A stretch of DNA of 64,000 nucleotides from Bin5 sp965200615 (GCA_965200615.1 OZ241377.1:1488001-1552000), one strand, 5' to 3'; positions 25,320 through 36,180 are shown, counted from the first letter of the stretch. Translations and numbers: made by a program. The notes: a model not told the origin generated them from the sequence alone.

Positions 25320-25435
25320 AAACAAATACGCCAAAGTATAGCACGATCAGCTCCCAATCTTCAAAAGAAAGGGTTGGTTCAAGAGTGAGTTCCGAGTCGG
25401 ACTTCACGCTGGCAGGATTTCACTTCTCCCTCCCG

Positions 25436-26461
25436 CTAGCTCTCTTCTCGCCCTTCACTTTTCTCTGTAATCTGTGTGCGCCAACGCCCTATGAAGGCGC
25501 GCAGCGCGTCCTCCGCGTCCAGGCCGCGCGTTCTTGCCAGGGCGACCAGGCGCCACAGCAGTCTACCCAGCCTTTCCTCATCGCTGCCCTCTGGCAACAG
25601 GCCCTGCAACGCAGGATCGCTTTCCCCCAGCAGGGCCCGGTCGAGAAGACCGGCCCTGTCGGCCTTGGATTGTATCTCACGCGCCTTGCGCAGCGCCGGC
25701 AATGCTGCCGGCACGGCATCCAACGGGCCGCGCGCCGGTCTGTCCTGGGCCGCACGCTCTTCCGCCTTGATCTCTTCCCAGCGCGTATACAACTGGTCCA
25801 TATCGTCAATGTCATCTTCGCTGAAGACGTGGGGGTGGCGGCGGATGAGCTTCTCGACGCTCATCCGCACTGCGTCCGCCATCTGGAAGCGGCCCTCTTC
25901 GCTCGCGATCTGCGCGATCATCGCGATGATCCCGAGCACGTCGCCCAACTCCTCGGCGACATGCGCCTCATCTTCGGAGTCCATCGCCTCCAGCACCTCC
26001 GCTACCTCATCAAGCAAAAAGGCCCGCGTGCTCGCCAGTGTCTGCTCCCGGTCCCAAGGGCAGCCGTAGGGCGCGCGCAAGTGCGCCATTACCTCCTGCA
26101 GATCGGCATAGCTGCTACGGGGCAGGGGTGGCACGTACAGGCAGGCGCCCTCTCCAATGCCGGTCGGCCTGTCAAGTTCTGCCAGCGGCACAGCCCGCGC
26201 ACGGCGAGTTCCATTCCCGTCCAGGCAGATGAGCTGTAGCGGGTGGTCGTCAGGGTAGGCATTGCCCAGCACCGCACAAACCGCCTGCGCAGTTGGCTCA
26301 TCGGGGATGTCAAGCACTATCGCCGGCTGCCCCAGGTCGAAAGGTGGATGATGGCGGTCGGCCAGGCGCGCCGCGCCGATGATCTGCACACCCTCGTGGG
26401 GGTCAATGCCGACGGACTGCGCCGCCGCTGCCGCCGTTCTGATTGGAGCACATATGGCCAT
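25436..26461 (-). CDS. mazG: MazG nucleotide pyrophosphohydrolase with truncated methylase-like N-terminus
   Basis: The 341-residue protein has one clear MazG domain: LRAPYGCPWDREQTLAST, then LLDEVAEVLEAMD and EELGDVLGIIAMI, with the E-x2-E/E-x2-D metal ligands. MazG hydrolyses non-canonical or excess nucleoside triphosphates. The N-terminal ~110 residues (VGIDPHEGVQIIGAARLADR, then a segment around YPDDHPLQLICLDG) resemble the C-terminal half of the tetrapyrrole-methylase domain fused to MazG in YabN-type proteins. The SAM-binding half is missing and no frame upstream supplies it. The C-terminal 130 residues may hold a degenerate second MazG unit. Confidence 0.88.
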   Translation of the reverse strand: MAICAPIRTAAAAAQSVGIDPHEGVQIIGAARLADRHHPPFDLGQPAIVLDIPDEPTAQAVCAVLGNAYPDDHPLQLICLDGNGTRRARAVPLAELDRPTGIGEGACLYVPPLPRSSYADLQEVMAHLRAPYGCPWDREQTLASTRAFLLDEVAEVLEAMDSEDEAHVAEELGDVLGIIAMIAQIASEEGRFQMADAVRMSVEKLIRRHPHVFSEDDIDDMDQLYTRWEEIKAEERAAQDRPARGPLDAVPAALPALRKAREIQSKADRAGLLDRALLGESDPALQGLLPEGSDEERLGRLLWRLVALARTRGLDAEDALRAFIGRWRTQITEKSEGREES

Positions 26462-26687
26462 GGTCGTCCGATCTGGTCAATTGGCCCGCCTGAACCTGTC
26501 TCTGACCGCAGGGAAATCTGCATTCAGCTACCGGCAACTGTGCACTCTACTGCATCGTCTGCTGTCGGTCAATTCCGGTGGAATGGTGTCACTGAGGCTT
26601 GGCATCGATATTGAATACTGATAAAGTAAGGCCAAGCGCCCTGTCAAACGGTGCCCAATCCATCTTCCTGTTTTCCTGGGACACTTC

Positions 26688-27581
26688 GTGACGGATAACC
26701 TGCCCAACTGGTATACTCAGCCCGCCCGGCCCACTGCCATCACACGCCAAGGGGCGGATGGCCGCGAGGTCCGAATTTCGGTGATCGTGCCCTGCCGCAA
26801 CGAGGGCCGCAACATCCGACCCGTGCTCGAATGGGCCGCGCCGCATGCCAACGAACTTCTGGTCGTCGACGGCCACAGCAATGACAACACGCGGGCCATC
26901 GCCGCCGAACTGGGGGCGACCGTACTTCTGGATAACGGGAAAGGCAAAGGCGATGCCATCCGCGTCGGCATCGCCAACGCCAGCGGCGATATCCTCGTCT
27001 TTATCGACGCCGACGGCTCCCATGACCCCCGCGATATTCCGGCGCTCGTCCAGCCGATCATCGCCGGCAACGCCGATCACGTATCCGGCTCCCGCATGTT
27101 GGGAGGGAGCGACGAGTTGCACGCCACCATCAATCAGTTCGTCCGTCTCTTTGGCAGTCAGGTGATCACACTCAGCATCAACTACACCCAGGGAGTGCGC
27201 CTGACAGACTCGCAGAACGGATTCCGGGCAATCCGGGCCGAGGTAGCGCGCCGCCTGGCGCTGGAATCGGATATCCCGACGATCGAGCAGGAGATGGTAA
27301 TCAAGACCGTGCGCAGCGGGTATCGGATCTGCGAAGTCGCGACCCACGAATATGTGCGCTCCAATGGAGAGTCAAACTTTCGGGTGTTGGATGTCTGGTT
27401 CCAATTTGTCAAAAGCTGGCTCTACTATCTCTTCATCTGGCGGCCGCCAAAACGGACTGCAGGGAGCGTCAATGCAGAGAGTCCGGAACAGAGCGGCAAC
27501 ACCGCCGAGGAGGCGAATTCCCCCGGTTCCCACAAGCTATCCGGGCCAGGAGAACAGATACCGAAAGCCAGCTCCAGGTAA
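26688..27581 (+). CDS. Family 2 glycosyltransferase, dolichyl-phosphate mannose synthase-like
   Basis: The 297-residue GT-A enzyme has VSVIVPCRN-type opening (ISVIVPCRNEGRNIRP), VVDGHSNDNT, a DxD site in FIDADGSHDP and the acceptor segment TDSQNGFRAI. It probably makes a polyprenyl-phosphate sugar. The start is GTG at 26688 with a poor ribosome site. The C-terminus ends without membrane helices. The stop is directly abutted by the ATG of a membrane GT-C-like gene that could use the lipid-linked sugar. Confidence 0.88.
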   Translation: MTDNLPNWYTQPARPTAITRQGADGREVRISVIVPCRNEGRNIRPVLEWAAPHANELLVVDGHSNDNTRAIAAELGATVLLDNGKGKGDAIRVGIANASGDILVFIDADGSHDPRDIPALVQPIIAGNADHVSGSRMLGGSDELHATINQFVRLFGSQVITLSINYTQGVRLTDSQNGFRAIRAEVARRLALESDIPTIEQEMVIKTVRSGYRICEVATHEYVRSNGESNFRVLDVWFQFVKSWLYYLFIWRPPKRTAGSVNAESPEQSGNTAEEANSPGSHKLSGPGEQIPKASSR

Positions 27582-29960
27582 ATGTCCCAATCCCGTGAAA
27601 CGGGGGAGGCGCCGCGCCGATTCGCTCCTGCTTTCCCTGTTGTTCGCCCCACGATCCGCCATCTGTTGGCGCTCTACCTCCTGCTTGCCAGCCTGTTCAG
27701 TTTTGTAACCCCGCCATTCGAAGCGCCCGACGAAATCTGGCATTTCGCCTTTGTTCAACATCTGGTGACGCAGCGGACGCTGCCGGTCGCAGAACCGAAT
27801 ACGCGCGCCCTCTGGCGGCAGCAAGGCACACAGGCGCCCGCCTACTACGCCGGCGTGGCTCTGCTTGCCGCGCTGATCGATCAGTCCGACTTCCCTGAAC
27901 TTTTCGCGCGCGCCAACCCCCACCGCGTCATCGGTCAACCCGATACAACCATCAACCGCAACTATCTGATCCACCACCAGCAGACGGAACGCTTCCCCTG
28001 GCGCCAGTCAATCCTTGCCCTGCACGTCGCCCGTCTCTTCTCCGTCTTCCTCGGCGCAGTGACCGTCTATGCGGTCTACCGCACTCTTCATCTCCTTCTC
28101 CCCCCGCAGAATGCCCTGCTTGGCGCCGCCTTCGCGGCCTTCCTGCCCCAATTTGCCTTCATCAGCGCCTCCGTCAGCAATGACAACGCCGTCAATGCAG
28201 CCGCCGCGCTTGTCCTGTGGCAGCTGACCGAGATGCTGGTCGAGGGAGGGGCGCCGCAACGCAGGCGCTTTCTGAAACTCGGCGCTGCGCTTGGCCTGGC
28301 GCTGCTTTCCAAACTGAGCGGGCTGGGCCTGGTCGGCGTCTCCGCGGTCGCAATTCTATGGCTGGCCTGGCGGAGCCGCAACCTTCGTCCCATCTTCGAC
28401 GCTGCCCTGTGGACGGCCGTTCCCACCATCCTGCTCGCCGGCTGGTGGTATCTGCGCAACTGGCGGCTCTATGGCGACCCCCTGGCCTGGGAGATGTGGG
28501 AAGCGAATATCCTGTTGCGGGTCATTCCGGCCGGCCCGTCGCAGATCCTGAGCGAGTTGGGAGGGCTGGAACGTTCCTTCTGGGGGCTGTTCGGCTGGCT
28601 CAACCTACCCTACCCAGCCTGGGTCTACCTGGCGTTGCGTGTCGTCGTCGCCGTCGTCGCGCTTGGGCTGCTGTTTCATCTCGCCCGGGAAACGGGCGCC
28701 AGCGACGCCCGCCCTGCAACCCGCTTCTCTCCCCGCGTGCCTCACGCCTTCCTCATCCTGTGGCTGCTCGTTCTGACCATCTCCTGGCTGCGCTTTATGC
28801 GGGTCGCGCCGGCCGCCCAGGGCCGTTACTTCTTCGCCGCGCTGCCCGCCCTGGCGCTGCTCTGGACGTTTGGCTGGACAGGATGGGGCAGCAGATTCGG
28901 CCAAAGAATCGGCTGGAGTGTCACATCTGCCCTCGGACTGCTCACACTGGCTACACCGTTCTTTCTGATCCAGCCCGCTTACAGGCCCCCACTGATGTCA
29001 GTTCCTGACAGCGATACGAACACTCTTGTCTCCCCGACGCCTCACTCCCTCTTTCTCGCCGGAAATGCCGAGATTCAGTTACAGCATGCGGCCGCACTGT
29101 ATGACGGTCAGCAAGAGCAGGCGAGTGAAACAGATCCTCGAGTACCGACCGTTTTCCCCGGTGACGAAGTGCAGGTGGATCTGGCGTACCTGACCAACGC
29201 CCCGCTGACCGGTGACTGGTCCCTTTTCATCCATCTCGTGGACGGCACCGCTCTTACCGTCGCGCAACTGGATACGATGCCCGGCGGCGGGCTGCGCCCG
29301 ACCAGCGGCTGGCCGCCTGGCCGCCTGCTGCTCGACAGCTATACCGTTGTAATTCCGGAGACGGCCCATGCACCGAATCGGGCCAGCTGGCAGGTGGGCT
29401 TCTACAACCACCGCAGCGGCGAACGTCTGCCCCAAGTCGACGGCGGCACAGGCTATACGTTCGGTGAGGTGACCATCTGCCCCACTGGGTTCATCGTTGC
29501 AGACTGCCAACCAGGCGGGAAGGCCGACGTTTCCCAGGACGGCGGCCATAGTATCCCCATTCCCCTGCACGTGCAGTTTGACGACAACATCACCCTGGCC
29601 GGCTACAGCTTCAATACCCGTACCCCGGTTCCCGGCGAGGAGATGACCGTTATCCTGTACTGGACCGCATCAGGACAGGTGGTCGAATCGTATACGGTCT
29701 TCGCCCATCTTCTGACCGACAGCTTCGAAATGTTCGGCGGCGCCGATCTGCAGCCGTCCCCACTAACCGAGACCTGGACCGCCGGCGAGACAGTTGCGAC
29801 CGTGCACACCTTCACTGTCCCGTCGAACGCTCCCCCGGGACTCTATCAGATCGAGATCGGTCTGTACACCCGGCCCGATTTCCAACGCCTGCGCGTTCTC
29901 GACAGGATCGACCCGGCACAAGAGGACCGGCTGCTCCTCGGCCCTCTGCGCATCGAGTGA
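27582..29960 (+). CDS. Multi-spanning GT-C / DUF2142-like membrane protein
   Basis: The 792-residue protein has roughly ten membrane segments in the first 480 residues and a beta-rich soluble C-terminal domain of about 290 residues. The first external loop contains TPPFEAPDEIWHFAFVQH, the acidic motif typical of GT-C glycosyltransferases and DUF2142 proteins. It follows the polyprenyl-sugar synthase-like gene without a gap, so the likely role is transfer of a sugar from lipid carrier to protein or polysaccharide outside the membrane. The acceptor is unknown. Confidence 0.8.
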   Translation: MSQSRETGEAPRRFAPAFPVVRPTIRHLLALYLLLASLFSFVTPPFEAPDEIWHFAFVQHLVTQRTLPVAEPNTRALWRQQGTQAPAYYAGVALLAALIDQSDFPELFARANPHRVIGQPDTTINRNYLIHHQQTERFPWRQSILALHVARLFSVFLGAVTVYAVYRTLHLLLPPQNALLGAAFAAFLPQFAFISASVSNDNAVNAAAALVLWQLTEMLVEGGAPQRRRFLKLGAALGLALLSKLSGLGLVGVSAVAILWLAWRSRNLRPIFDAALWTAVPTILLAGWWYLRNWRLYGDPLAWEMWEANILLRVIPAGPSQILSELGGLERSFWGLFGWLNLPYPAWVYLALRVVVAVVALGLLFHLARETGASDARPATRFSPRVPHAFLILWLLVLTISWLRFMRVAPAAQGRYFFAALPALALLWTFGWTGWGSRFGQRIGWSVTSALGLLTLATPFFLIQPAYRPPLMSVPDSDTNTLVSPTPHSLFLAGNAEIQLQHAAALYDGQQEQASETDPRVPTVFPGDEVQVDLAYLTNAPLTGDWSLFIHLVDGTALTVAQLDTMPGGGLRPTSGWPPGRLLLDSYTVVIPETAHAPNRASWQVGFYNHRSGERLPQVDGGTGYTFGEVTICPTGFIVADCQPGGKADVSQDGGHSIPIPLHVQFDDNITLAGYSFNTRTPVPGEEMTVILYWTASGQVVESYTVFAHLLTDSFEMFGGADLQPSPLTETWTAGETVATVHTFTVPSNAPPGLYQIEIGLYTRPDFQRLRVLDRIDPAQEDRLLLGPLRIE

Positions 29961-30107
29961 GCATCGTACCGATTACAAACGCGCCAGCGCCTTGATCCAC
30001 AGTCCGATTTCGACTATGATTTGTGTGGCTGATGGGACCCGATCTGAGCTACGATGATAATGTTCATCACCCCCATCACTTGAATTTCGGTCGGAAAAGG
30101 ACTGCGC

Positions 30108-30239
30108 ATGAGCCGTAGACGGGGCAGACGCCGCCGCTTGAGCCGCAACGAAAAGATATTCTACTTTCTCAGCCTGCTGATCGCGCTCAGCATGGTGTTG
30201 AGCCTTGTCTACGTGGCGATTACGCCCGCCGCTCCCTAG
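30108..30239 (+). CDS. 43-residue single-span membrane protein
   Basis: A short frame encodes an Arg-rich start (MSRRRGRRRRLSRNEKI) followed by one hydrophobic helix (FYFLSLLIALSMVLSLVYVA) and a short Pro/Ala end. The ATG has GGAAAAGG at 8 bases, the charge distribution fits positive-inside, and the frame ends cleanly. It lies between the GT-C-like gene and the EamA gene on the same strand. Function unknown. Confidence 0.65.
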   Translation: MSRRRGRRRRLSRNEKIFYFLSLLIALSMVLSLVYVAITPAAP

Positions 30240-30305
30240 AGCGGCCACGGATCTCCACCCCGGAAAGCGCAGGTGTGACGCCCGCGCACAGCCTGGACCT
30301 AATCC

Positions 30306-31223
30306 GTGACAGTCGAAGAACGTCGCGGGCTGGCTTTGGTAGCGATCGCCGTCCTCTTCTTCAGCACCAGCCCCGTGCTGGTGCGTTGGGCCGCCCGTTC
30401 CGTATCCTCTTTCGAGATCGCAGCCGGTCGTCTCCTGGTCGCTGGCATTGTCGTATCCGGCGTGGTTCTCCTCCGTAGCCGGGGTGCGTGGGGGGCCTCG
30501 AATGGGCGCGGCCTCCTCTCGTCCAATTGGCCTCGTCTTGTCCTCGTCGGGCTGGTCGCCGCACTCCACTTCTTCTTCTACGCCTACTCCCTCGAGTTTA
30601 CGACGATTACCAATAGCCTGGCGATCATGTATACCGCGCCCATCTGGGTCGCGCTGCTGTCCCGCTTCGCGCTCCGCGAACCACTGTCGAAACGCAAATG
30701 GCTGGGCATCCTCGTAGCTGTCCTCGGCGTGGCCGTCCTGTCAGGGTTCGAGCCGGTTCTTGCGCTCGTTCAGCAAAGCGGCAGCGCATCGTACAACTTC
30801 ACCAGCCGCACGTTGATCGGTGATCTGCTGGCGCTGGGAAGCGCCGTCACCTACGCCGTCTACAGCATTGCCGGCCGCAGCCAGCGAGAACGTTTCCCAC
30901 TGCTGCTCTACGCCGGCGCAGTCTACTTACTGGCTGCGCTCTGGCTGCTCCCAGCCGCGGCTGCGGCCCATACGCCCGGCAGCCTAAGCTGGCCCGCCGT
31001 CGTCAGCATCGTCGCACTCGGTGTCTTCCCACTGGCATGCGGCCACACGCTCTACAACGCGGCCTTGCGGCGGGTGAACGCCACCTATGTCAATCTCATC
31101 GCTACGCAGGAGGTGCTGGGCGGTGTCCTGCTGGGCGCGCTCCTGTTGCGCGAGATCCCTTCATTCAACGGCATCATCGGCGGCCTGATCACCATCGGCG
31201 GAATCCTCATGGTGCTCCTGTAG
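30306..31223 (+). CDS. EamA/DMT-family metabolite exporter
   Basis: The 305-residue protein has ten predicted membrane helices arranged as two EamA repeats. The first holds FFSTSPVLVRWAARSVSSFE and the second ALGSAVTYAVYSIAGR. The end (LLGALLLREIPSFNGIIGG) is characteristic of the family. Drug/metabolite transporters of this kind export amino acids, nucleosides or other small molecules. The start is GTG at 30306. A decarboxylase gene of lysine synthesis follows, which may hint at an amino-acid-related substrate. Confidence 0.9.
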   Translation: MTVEERRGLALVAIAVLFFSTSPVLVRWAARSVSSFEIAAGRLLVAGIVVSGVVLLRSRGAWGASNGRGLLSSNWPRLVLVGLVAALHFFFYAYSLEFTTITNSLAIMYTAPIWVALLSRFALREPLSKRKWLGILVAVLGVAVLSGFEPVLALVQQSGSASYNFTSRTLIGDLLALGSAVTYAVYSIAGRSQRERFPLLLYAGAVYLLAALWLLPAAAAAHTPGSLSWPAVVSIVALGVFPLACGHTLYNAALRRVNATYVNLIATQEVLGGVLLGALLLREIPSFNGIIGGLITIGGILMVLL

Positions 31224-31316
31224 ATTCTGCCAGTTGCCGTCTTCAGCCTGTCATCCGGCTGGCCATGGCTACACGTGGCCGCTGCCGAAATCTACCAGTA
31301 CCCAAAGGCGACCGCG

Positions 31317-32642
31317 ATGTATCGTGACCGTCTCCCGCTCTTCCCCGACACTGTTGCTCTGCGCCCCGGCCAAAACGGCAGCCCCTCACTGCATGTTGGC
31401 GGCTGTGACCTGAACGGGCTGGCCGCCGAATGGAGTACACCTCTCTATATCTATGATCTTCAGACCATCGACAGCGCAGTCCAGGCCTATCAAGATGCCC
31501 TCTGCCGCCACTATCCCGGTCCCGCCGGCATCACCTATGCCGGCAAAGCATCTCTGAATCTGGCCATGGCCCGTCTGATGGCGGCGCACGGCCTGCTCCT
31601 GGACTGCACCGGCGTCGGTGAGATGCACATCGCCCGCGCCGCCGGTGTCCCGCGCGCCCAGCTCCTGATGCACGGCGTCAACAAGAGCCAGGCGGATCTG
31701 CATGCAGGACTCGCCCACGCCGGGACCCTCGTCGTCGACAACCCTCCTGAGTTGGAGCGCATCGCCCAGCTGGGGCCTGCCCTGGGCAGCGCGCCGGCAC
31801 TCTGGTTGCGGGTACGGCCAGGTTACGCGGTGGACACCCATCATTTCCGCCAGACGGGCCAGCACGACAGCAAATTCGGGATGGACGCCGATCAATGTGT
31901 CGACGCAATCGCATTCTGCCAGCGCAATGACCTGCCTGTGACGGGGCTGCACTTCCACCAGGGATCGCATTTCCACGCTGCCGAACAGGTGCTGCCCGCT
32001 CTCGATATGGTCTGCGAGCTGATGGGCCGCTTGCAGCGGCAACTCAGCTGGTGGCCCCAGGTGCTCAGCCCCGGAGGCGGTTGGGGCGCCGCCTACCATG
32101 AAGCGGATCTGCCCCACCAGTCGATCGAGGAATACGTCGCGACAGTTGCCGCGGCGCTGGCAGAGAAGCTGTCGCCCTATGCTCTGCCCTTCCCGCGTCT
32201 GCAGGTGGAGCCGGGGCGCAGCCTTGTCGCCCGCGCCGGCATCGCCATCTATAGGGTAGGGACTGTCAAACAAGCGGGGGGGCGGCGCTGGCTTCTGCTT
32301 GACGGCGGAATGGCCGACAATATTCGCCCGGCCCTCTACCAGGCGCGCTATTCTGCGCTGCCGGTCACAGACCCGCTGAGCAGGGCGCCGACTTCCGAAA
32401 ACGCCTGGCTGGCCGGCCCATACTGCGAGAGCGGTGATCTGCTGATCGAGAATCTGCCATTGCCCGAGATCAAATCAGGGGAACTGCTGGCTGTTCCGGT
32501 CAGTGGCGCCTATCAACTGATGATGGCCAGCAACTACAACGGAGCCTTGCGGCCGGCTGTCGTGATGCTGCGCGCAGGCGTCGCGCAGCTGGCGCAGCGA
32601 CGCGAAACGGTCGAAGATCTCTTGCTACGGGATATCGTCTGA
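31317..32642 (+). CDS. lysA: Diaminopimelate decarboxylase-like PLP enzyme
   Basis: The 441-residue fold-III PLP decarboxylase converts meso-diaminopimelate to lysine if the assignment is right. The PLP lysine is in ITYAGKASLN. HFHQGSHFH, LSPGGGWG and EPGRSLVARAG match the phosphate-binding strands, and the catalytic Cys is in GPYCESGDLL. The C-terminal SGAYQLMMASNYNGALRP fits LysA. ATG 31317 with AAAGG upstream is preferred over GTG 31275. Related decarboxylases (carboxynorspermidine, ornithine) cannot be fully excluded. Confidence 0.85.
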   Translation: MYRDRLPLFPDTVALRPGQNGSPSLHVGGCDLNGLAAEWSTPLYIYDLQTIDSAVQAYQDALCRHYPGPAGITYAGKASLNLAMARLMAAHGLLLDCTGVGEMHIARAAGVPRAQLLMHGVNKSQADLHAGLAHAGTLVVDNPPELERIAQLGPALGSAPALWLRVRPGYAVDTHHFRQTGQHDSKFGMDADQCVDAIAFCQRNDLPVTGLHFHQGSHFHAAEQVLPALDMVCELMGRLQRQLSWWPQVLSPGGGWGAAYHEADLPHQSIEEYVATVAAALAEKLSPYALPFPRLQVEPGRSLVARAGIAIYRVGTVKQAGGRRWLLLDGGMADNIRPALYQARYSALPVTDPLSRAPTSENAWLAGPYCESGDLLIENLPLPEIKSGELLAVPVSGAYQLMMASNYNGALRPAVVMLRAGVAQLAQRRETVEDLLLRDIV

Positions 32643-32669
32643 AAGGCAGAAGGAGCAAAAGCGGCCGCG

Positions 32670-33011
32670 CTACGATTCGAGAGGAGGTTCTTCAGGCTGG
32701 CCGACGAGCAGTTGGCGCACTACGTCATCAATGCGTCGCTTGTAGCGTAGCAGTTCCCGCCTGCATTCCATCTCCGCTGAGGACTGTGGTTTGAAAGACC
32801 GCAGCGTCTCCTCCAACTCCCAGTCGATCTTCACACGGATCCGATTGATGACACGCCCCCGCAAATACTCCCGCATCTCCTGCGCAATCACCGTGTCGTA
32901 ATGCAGCAGGTCATCATGCAGGTCGACCAGGCGGTCGGAGCCAATGGCAGGAATCGGCAGCGACCGCAGCGTTTCCCAGGCTCTGTTCAGTTTTCGACGA
33001 TTTACACTCAT
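32670..33011 (-). CDS. Small helical protein of unknown function
   Basis: This 113-residue protein is highly charged and predicted all-helical (VDLHDDLLHYDTVIAQEMRE and RRELLRYKRRIDDVVRQLL). It is convergent with lysA and divergent from recA. ATG 33011 is chosen over 33044 because the extra residues look non-coding. It may be a coiled-coil regulator. I do not recognise a family. Confidence 0.55.
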   Translation of the reverse strand: MSVNRRKLNRAWETLRSLPIPAIGSDRLVDLHDDLLHYDTVIAQEMREYLRGRVINRIRVKIDWELEETLRSFKPQSSAEMECRRELLRYKRRIDDVVRQLLVGQPEEPPLES

Positions 33012-33283
33012 GCCAGGTCCAAATGAGGCACTACAGTCGGGCACAGTTGCAGCGTCAGTTCTGAAGTGGGAATGGAGGTTTTTCGATTCACGTCTGAAGT
33101 AGCTGACATCTGTAGTCCGAATGAGGGGATCCGAATCGCGCGAGGATTATAGTCGCTGATGCGTTCAAAAGACAAGAATCGGATAGTGGAAGAATTCGAG
33201 TTGCGGGCGTAATGACGGATTCCGGTCCACTTCGCGTCTCCGCAGAGCGTACCGGAACCGCAGGCGCCCAGCATGGCGACAGT

Positions 33284-33313
33284 TTGACAGAAACTGAACG
33301 CATGTTCTATGAT
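33284..33313 (+). promoter_or_regulatory. recA promoter
   Basis: TTGACA (33284-33289) is followed after 18 bases by TATGAT (33308-33313). The spacer contains the SOS box, so LexA binding would block RNA polymerase directly. Confidence 0.75.
33296..33307. promoter_or_regulatory. SOS (LexA/DinR-type) box of recA
   Basis: GAACGCATGTTC is a perfect GAAC-N4-GTTC core located between the -35 and -10 elements. It matches the box in front of uvrA at 19110-19123. Confidence 0.82.
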
Positions 33314-33414
33314 GGGCTCTATCAGTCCCCGCGGGGATTACTCTGGCGCCTCTGATCGGAAGAGGCGCGTCGAACAGGTTAAAGAGTGCCGAAAACAGGC
33401 CGTAAGGGAGAACG

Positions 33415-34518
<1,104 letters not shown>

Positions 34519-34914
34519 AATGTCCGGGGCCGAGGACGTCCGGAAAGATACAAGCTCCAAAGTGTGAGGGGCGGGAAAGAGCAGGGCAATCGCATCTAAA
34601 TTGGGTCAAAACCTTGTCACGCTACCTGAATCGAGTTCAGAGCAAGGTAAAACGTCAAGAACCGGACAAATCGTGGGGCGCGGTTGCCAATTCGAATGGT
34701 TTTCGGCGACTGGAGGCCGGTTTCTTGGCCCCAAACCACTGACAGTCGGCAGATGGACAGAGATTTCCACTTTTATTTGCTTTCTTTGTGGCGAAATTAG
34801 ATGCGATTGCCCTGGCCATCTGGCCCAACCGCATTGACAAAGCAGAAGGAATGCGATAGCGTTTTTTCTGCTTTTTTGTTGCCTGCATTTGCGCAAACTC
34901 GATTCGAGAATGAA
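34519..34914. other. Intergenic region between recA and tgt
   Basis: Nearly 400 bases without a supported gene. A TTGACA at 34834-34839 followed by GATAGCGT about 16 bases later is a possible weak tgt promoter. The rest shows no RNA gene. Confidence 0.4.
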
Positions 34915-36084
34915 GTGACCGCACAGTTTTCGTTTCAGATTCACAGGACAGACGGCCAGGCGCGCCGCTCCACCTTCCACACGCCCCACGGCCCCGTCGA
35001 GATGCCGGCTTTCGCCCCTGTAGGCACCGCCGCCAACGTCAAGACGCTGGAGCCGCGTGACTTGACGGAGCTGGGCGCTTCCATCCTGTTGGCCAATACC
35101 TACCATCTTTATCTGCGCCCCGGCCACGATCGGATCGAACGCCTGGGGGGCCTGCACAGCTTTATGGGCTGGGACGGTCCGATTCTGAGCGACTCCGGCG
35201 GCTATCAGGTGTTCAGCCTGGTCCACCGGCGCCAGTTGGACGCCGACGGCGTGACCTTTCGCAGTCATATCGATGGATCTGCCCACCGTTTTACGCCCGA
35301 ACGCGTGATCGAGATCGAGGAGCGGATCGGCGCAGATATCGCAATGGTACTGGACGAGTGCGCCGACCCCCTCGATCCCGACTATCTGGCCCAAGCGCTT
35401 TCCCGTACCCACGCCTGGGCCGAGCGTTGCAAAGCCGCCCATTCGCGTCCGGACCAGGCTCTCTTCGGCATCGTGCAGGGCGGCATCTATCCGGAACTGC
35501 GGGCAGAGAGCGCCGGGATTCTGGCCGATCTGGACTTTCCCGGCTATGCCATCGGTGGGCTGGCTGTCGGCGAGACGAAAGAGCAGATGTACAACACGCT
35601 CGACGCAACCTGTCCCCACCTGCCCGCGAACAAGCCCCGCTATCTGATGGGTGTCGGCGCGCCCGAAGACATCATCGAGGCGGTCTCGCGCGGCGTCGAT
35701 CTGTTCGACTGTGTGTTGCCTACCCGCATCGCCCGCAACGGAGCCCTGCTGACGCCGTCAGGCCGGCTCAACATTCGCAATGCCCGTTTTGCCGAGGACA
35801 GCCGCCCCGTCCAGGAGGCGTGCGCTTGCTACACATGCCGTACCTTCAGCCGCGCCTACCTGCGTCATCTCATCATCAGCGGTGAAATCAGCGGCCTGCG
35901 CCTGGCGACCATCCATAACCTGCACTTCATGCTACAGCTGATGGAGCAGATTCGAACGAAGATCGCTCAAGGTACGTTCGGATCTTTCCGCACCAATTTT
36001 TTGCATGCCTATCAGATTACCGATCAACGGGTCCGGCATGAACAGCGCCGGCGGAGAGTAGAGGCGCTGCCGGCCGCGTCTTGA
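34915..36084 (+). CDS. tgt: Queuine tRNA-ribosyltransferase
   Basis: TGT (389 residues from the GTG at 34915) exchanges guanine for preQ1 at position 34 of GUN-anticodon tRNAs. Catalytic D93 is in ILSDSGGYQVF, the nucleophile is in DLFDCVLPTRIARNG, and the zinc site is CACYTC followed by the distal His in the AYLRHL region. The frame is open from 34801, but family alignment (FQIHRTDGQARRSTFHTPHG) puts the start at the GTG. No queuosine biosynthesis genes are nearby. Confidence 0.95.
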   Translation: MTAQFSFQIHRTDGQARRSTFHTPHGPVEMPAFAPVGTAANVKTLEPRDLTELGASILLANTYHLYLRPGHDRIERLGGLHSFMGWDGPILSDSGGYQVFSLVHRRQLDADGVTFRSHIDGSAHRFTPERVIEIEERIGADIAMVLDECADPLDPDYLAQALSRTHAWAERCKAAHSRPDQALFGIVQGGIYPELRAESAGILADLDFPGYAIGGLAVGETKEQMYNTLDATCPHLPANKPRYLMGVGAPEDIIEAVSRGVDLFDCVLPTRIARNGALLTPSGRLNIRNARFAEDSRPVQEACACYTCRTFSRAYLRHLIISGEISGLRLATIHNLHFMLQLMEQIRTKIAQGTFGSFRTNFLHAYQITDQRVRHEQRRRRVEALPAAS

Positions 36085-36180
36085 CGAATCAGCCCCGTAG
36101 AGGCAGAGTGAAGAGAAGAGAATACACCTTCCCCCTCTTCTCTTCGGCGCCGACATCCACAATCGAAGACTTTCGAATCC

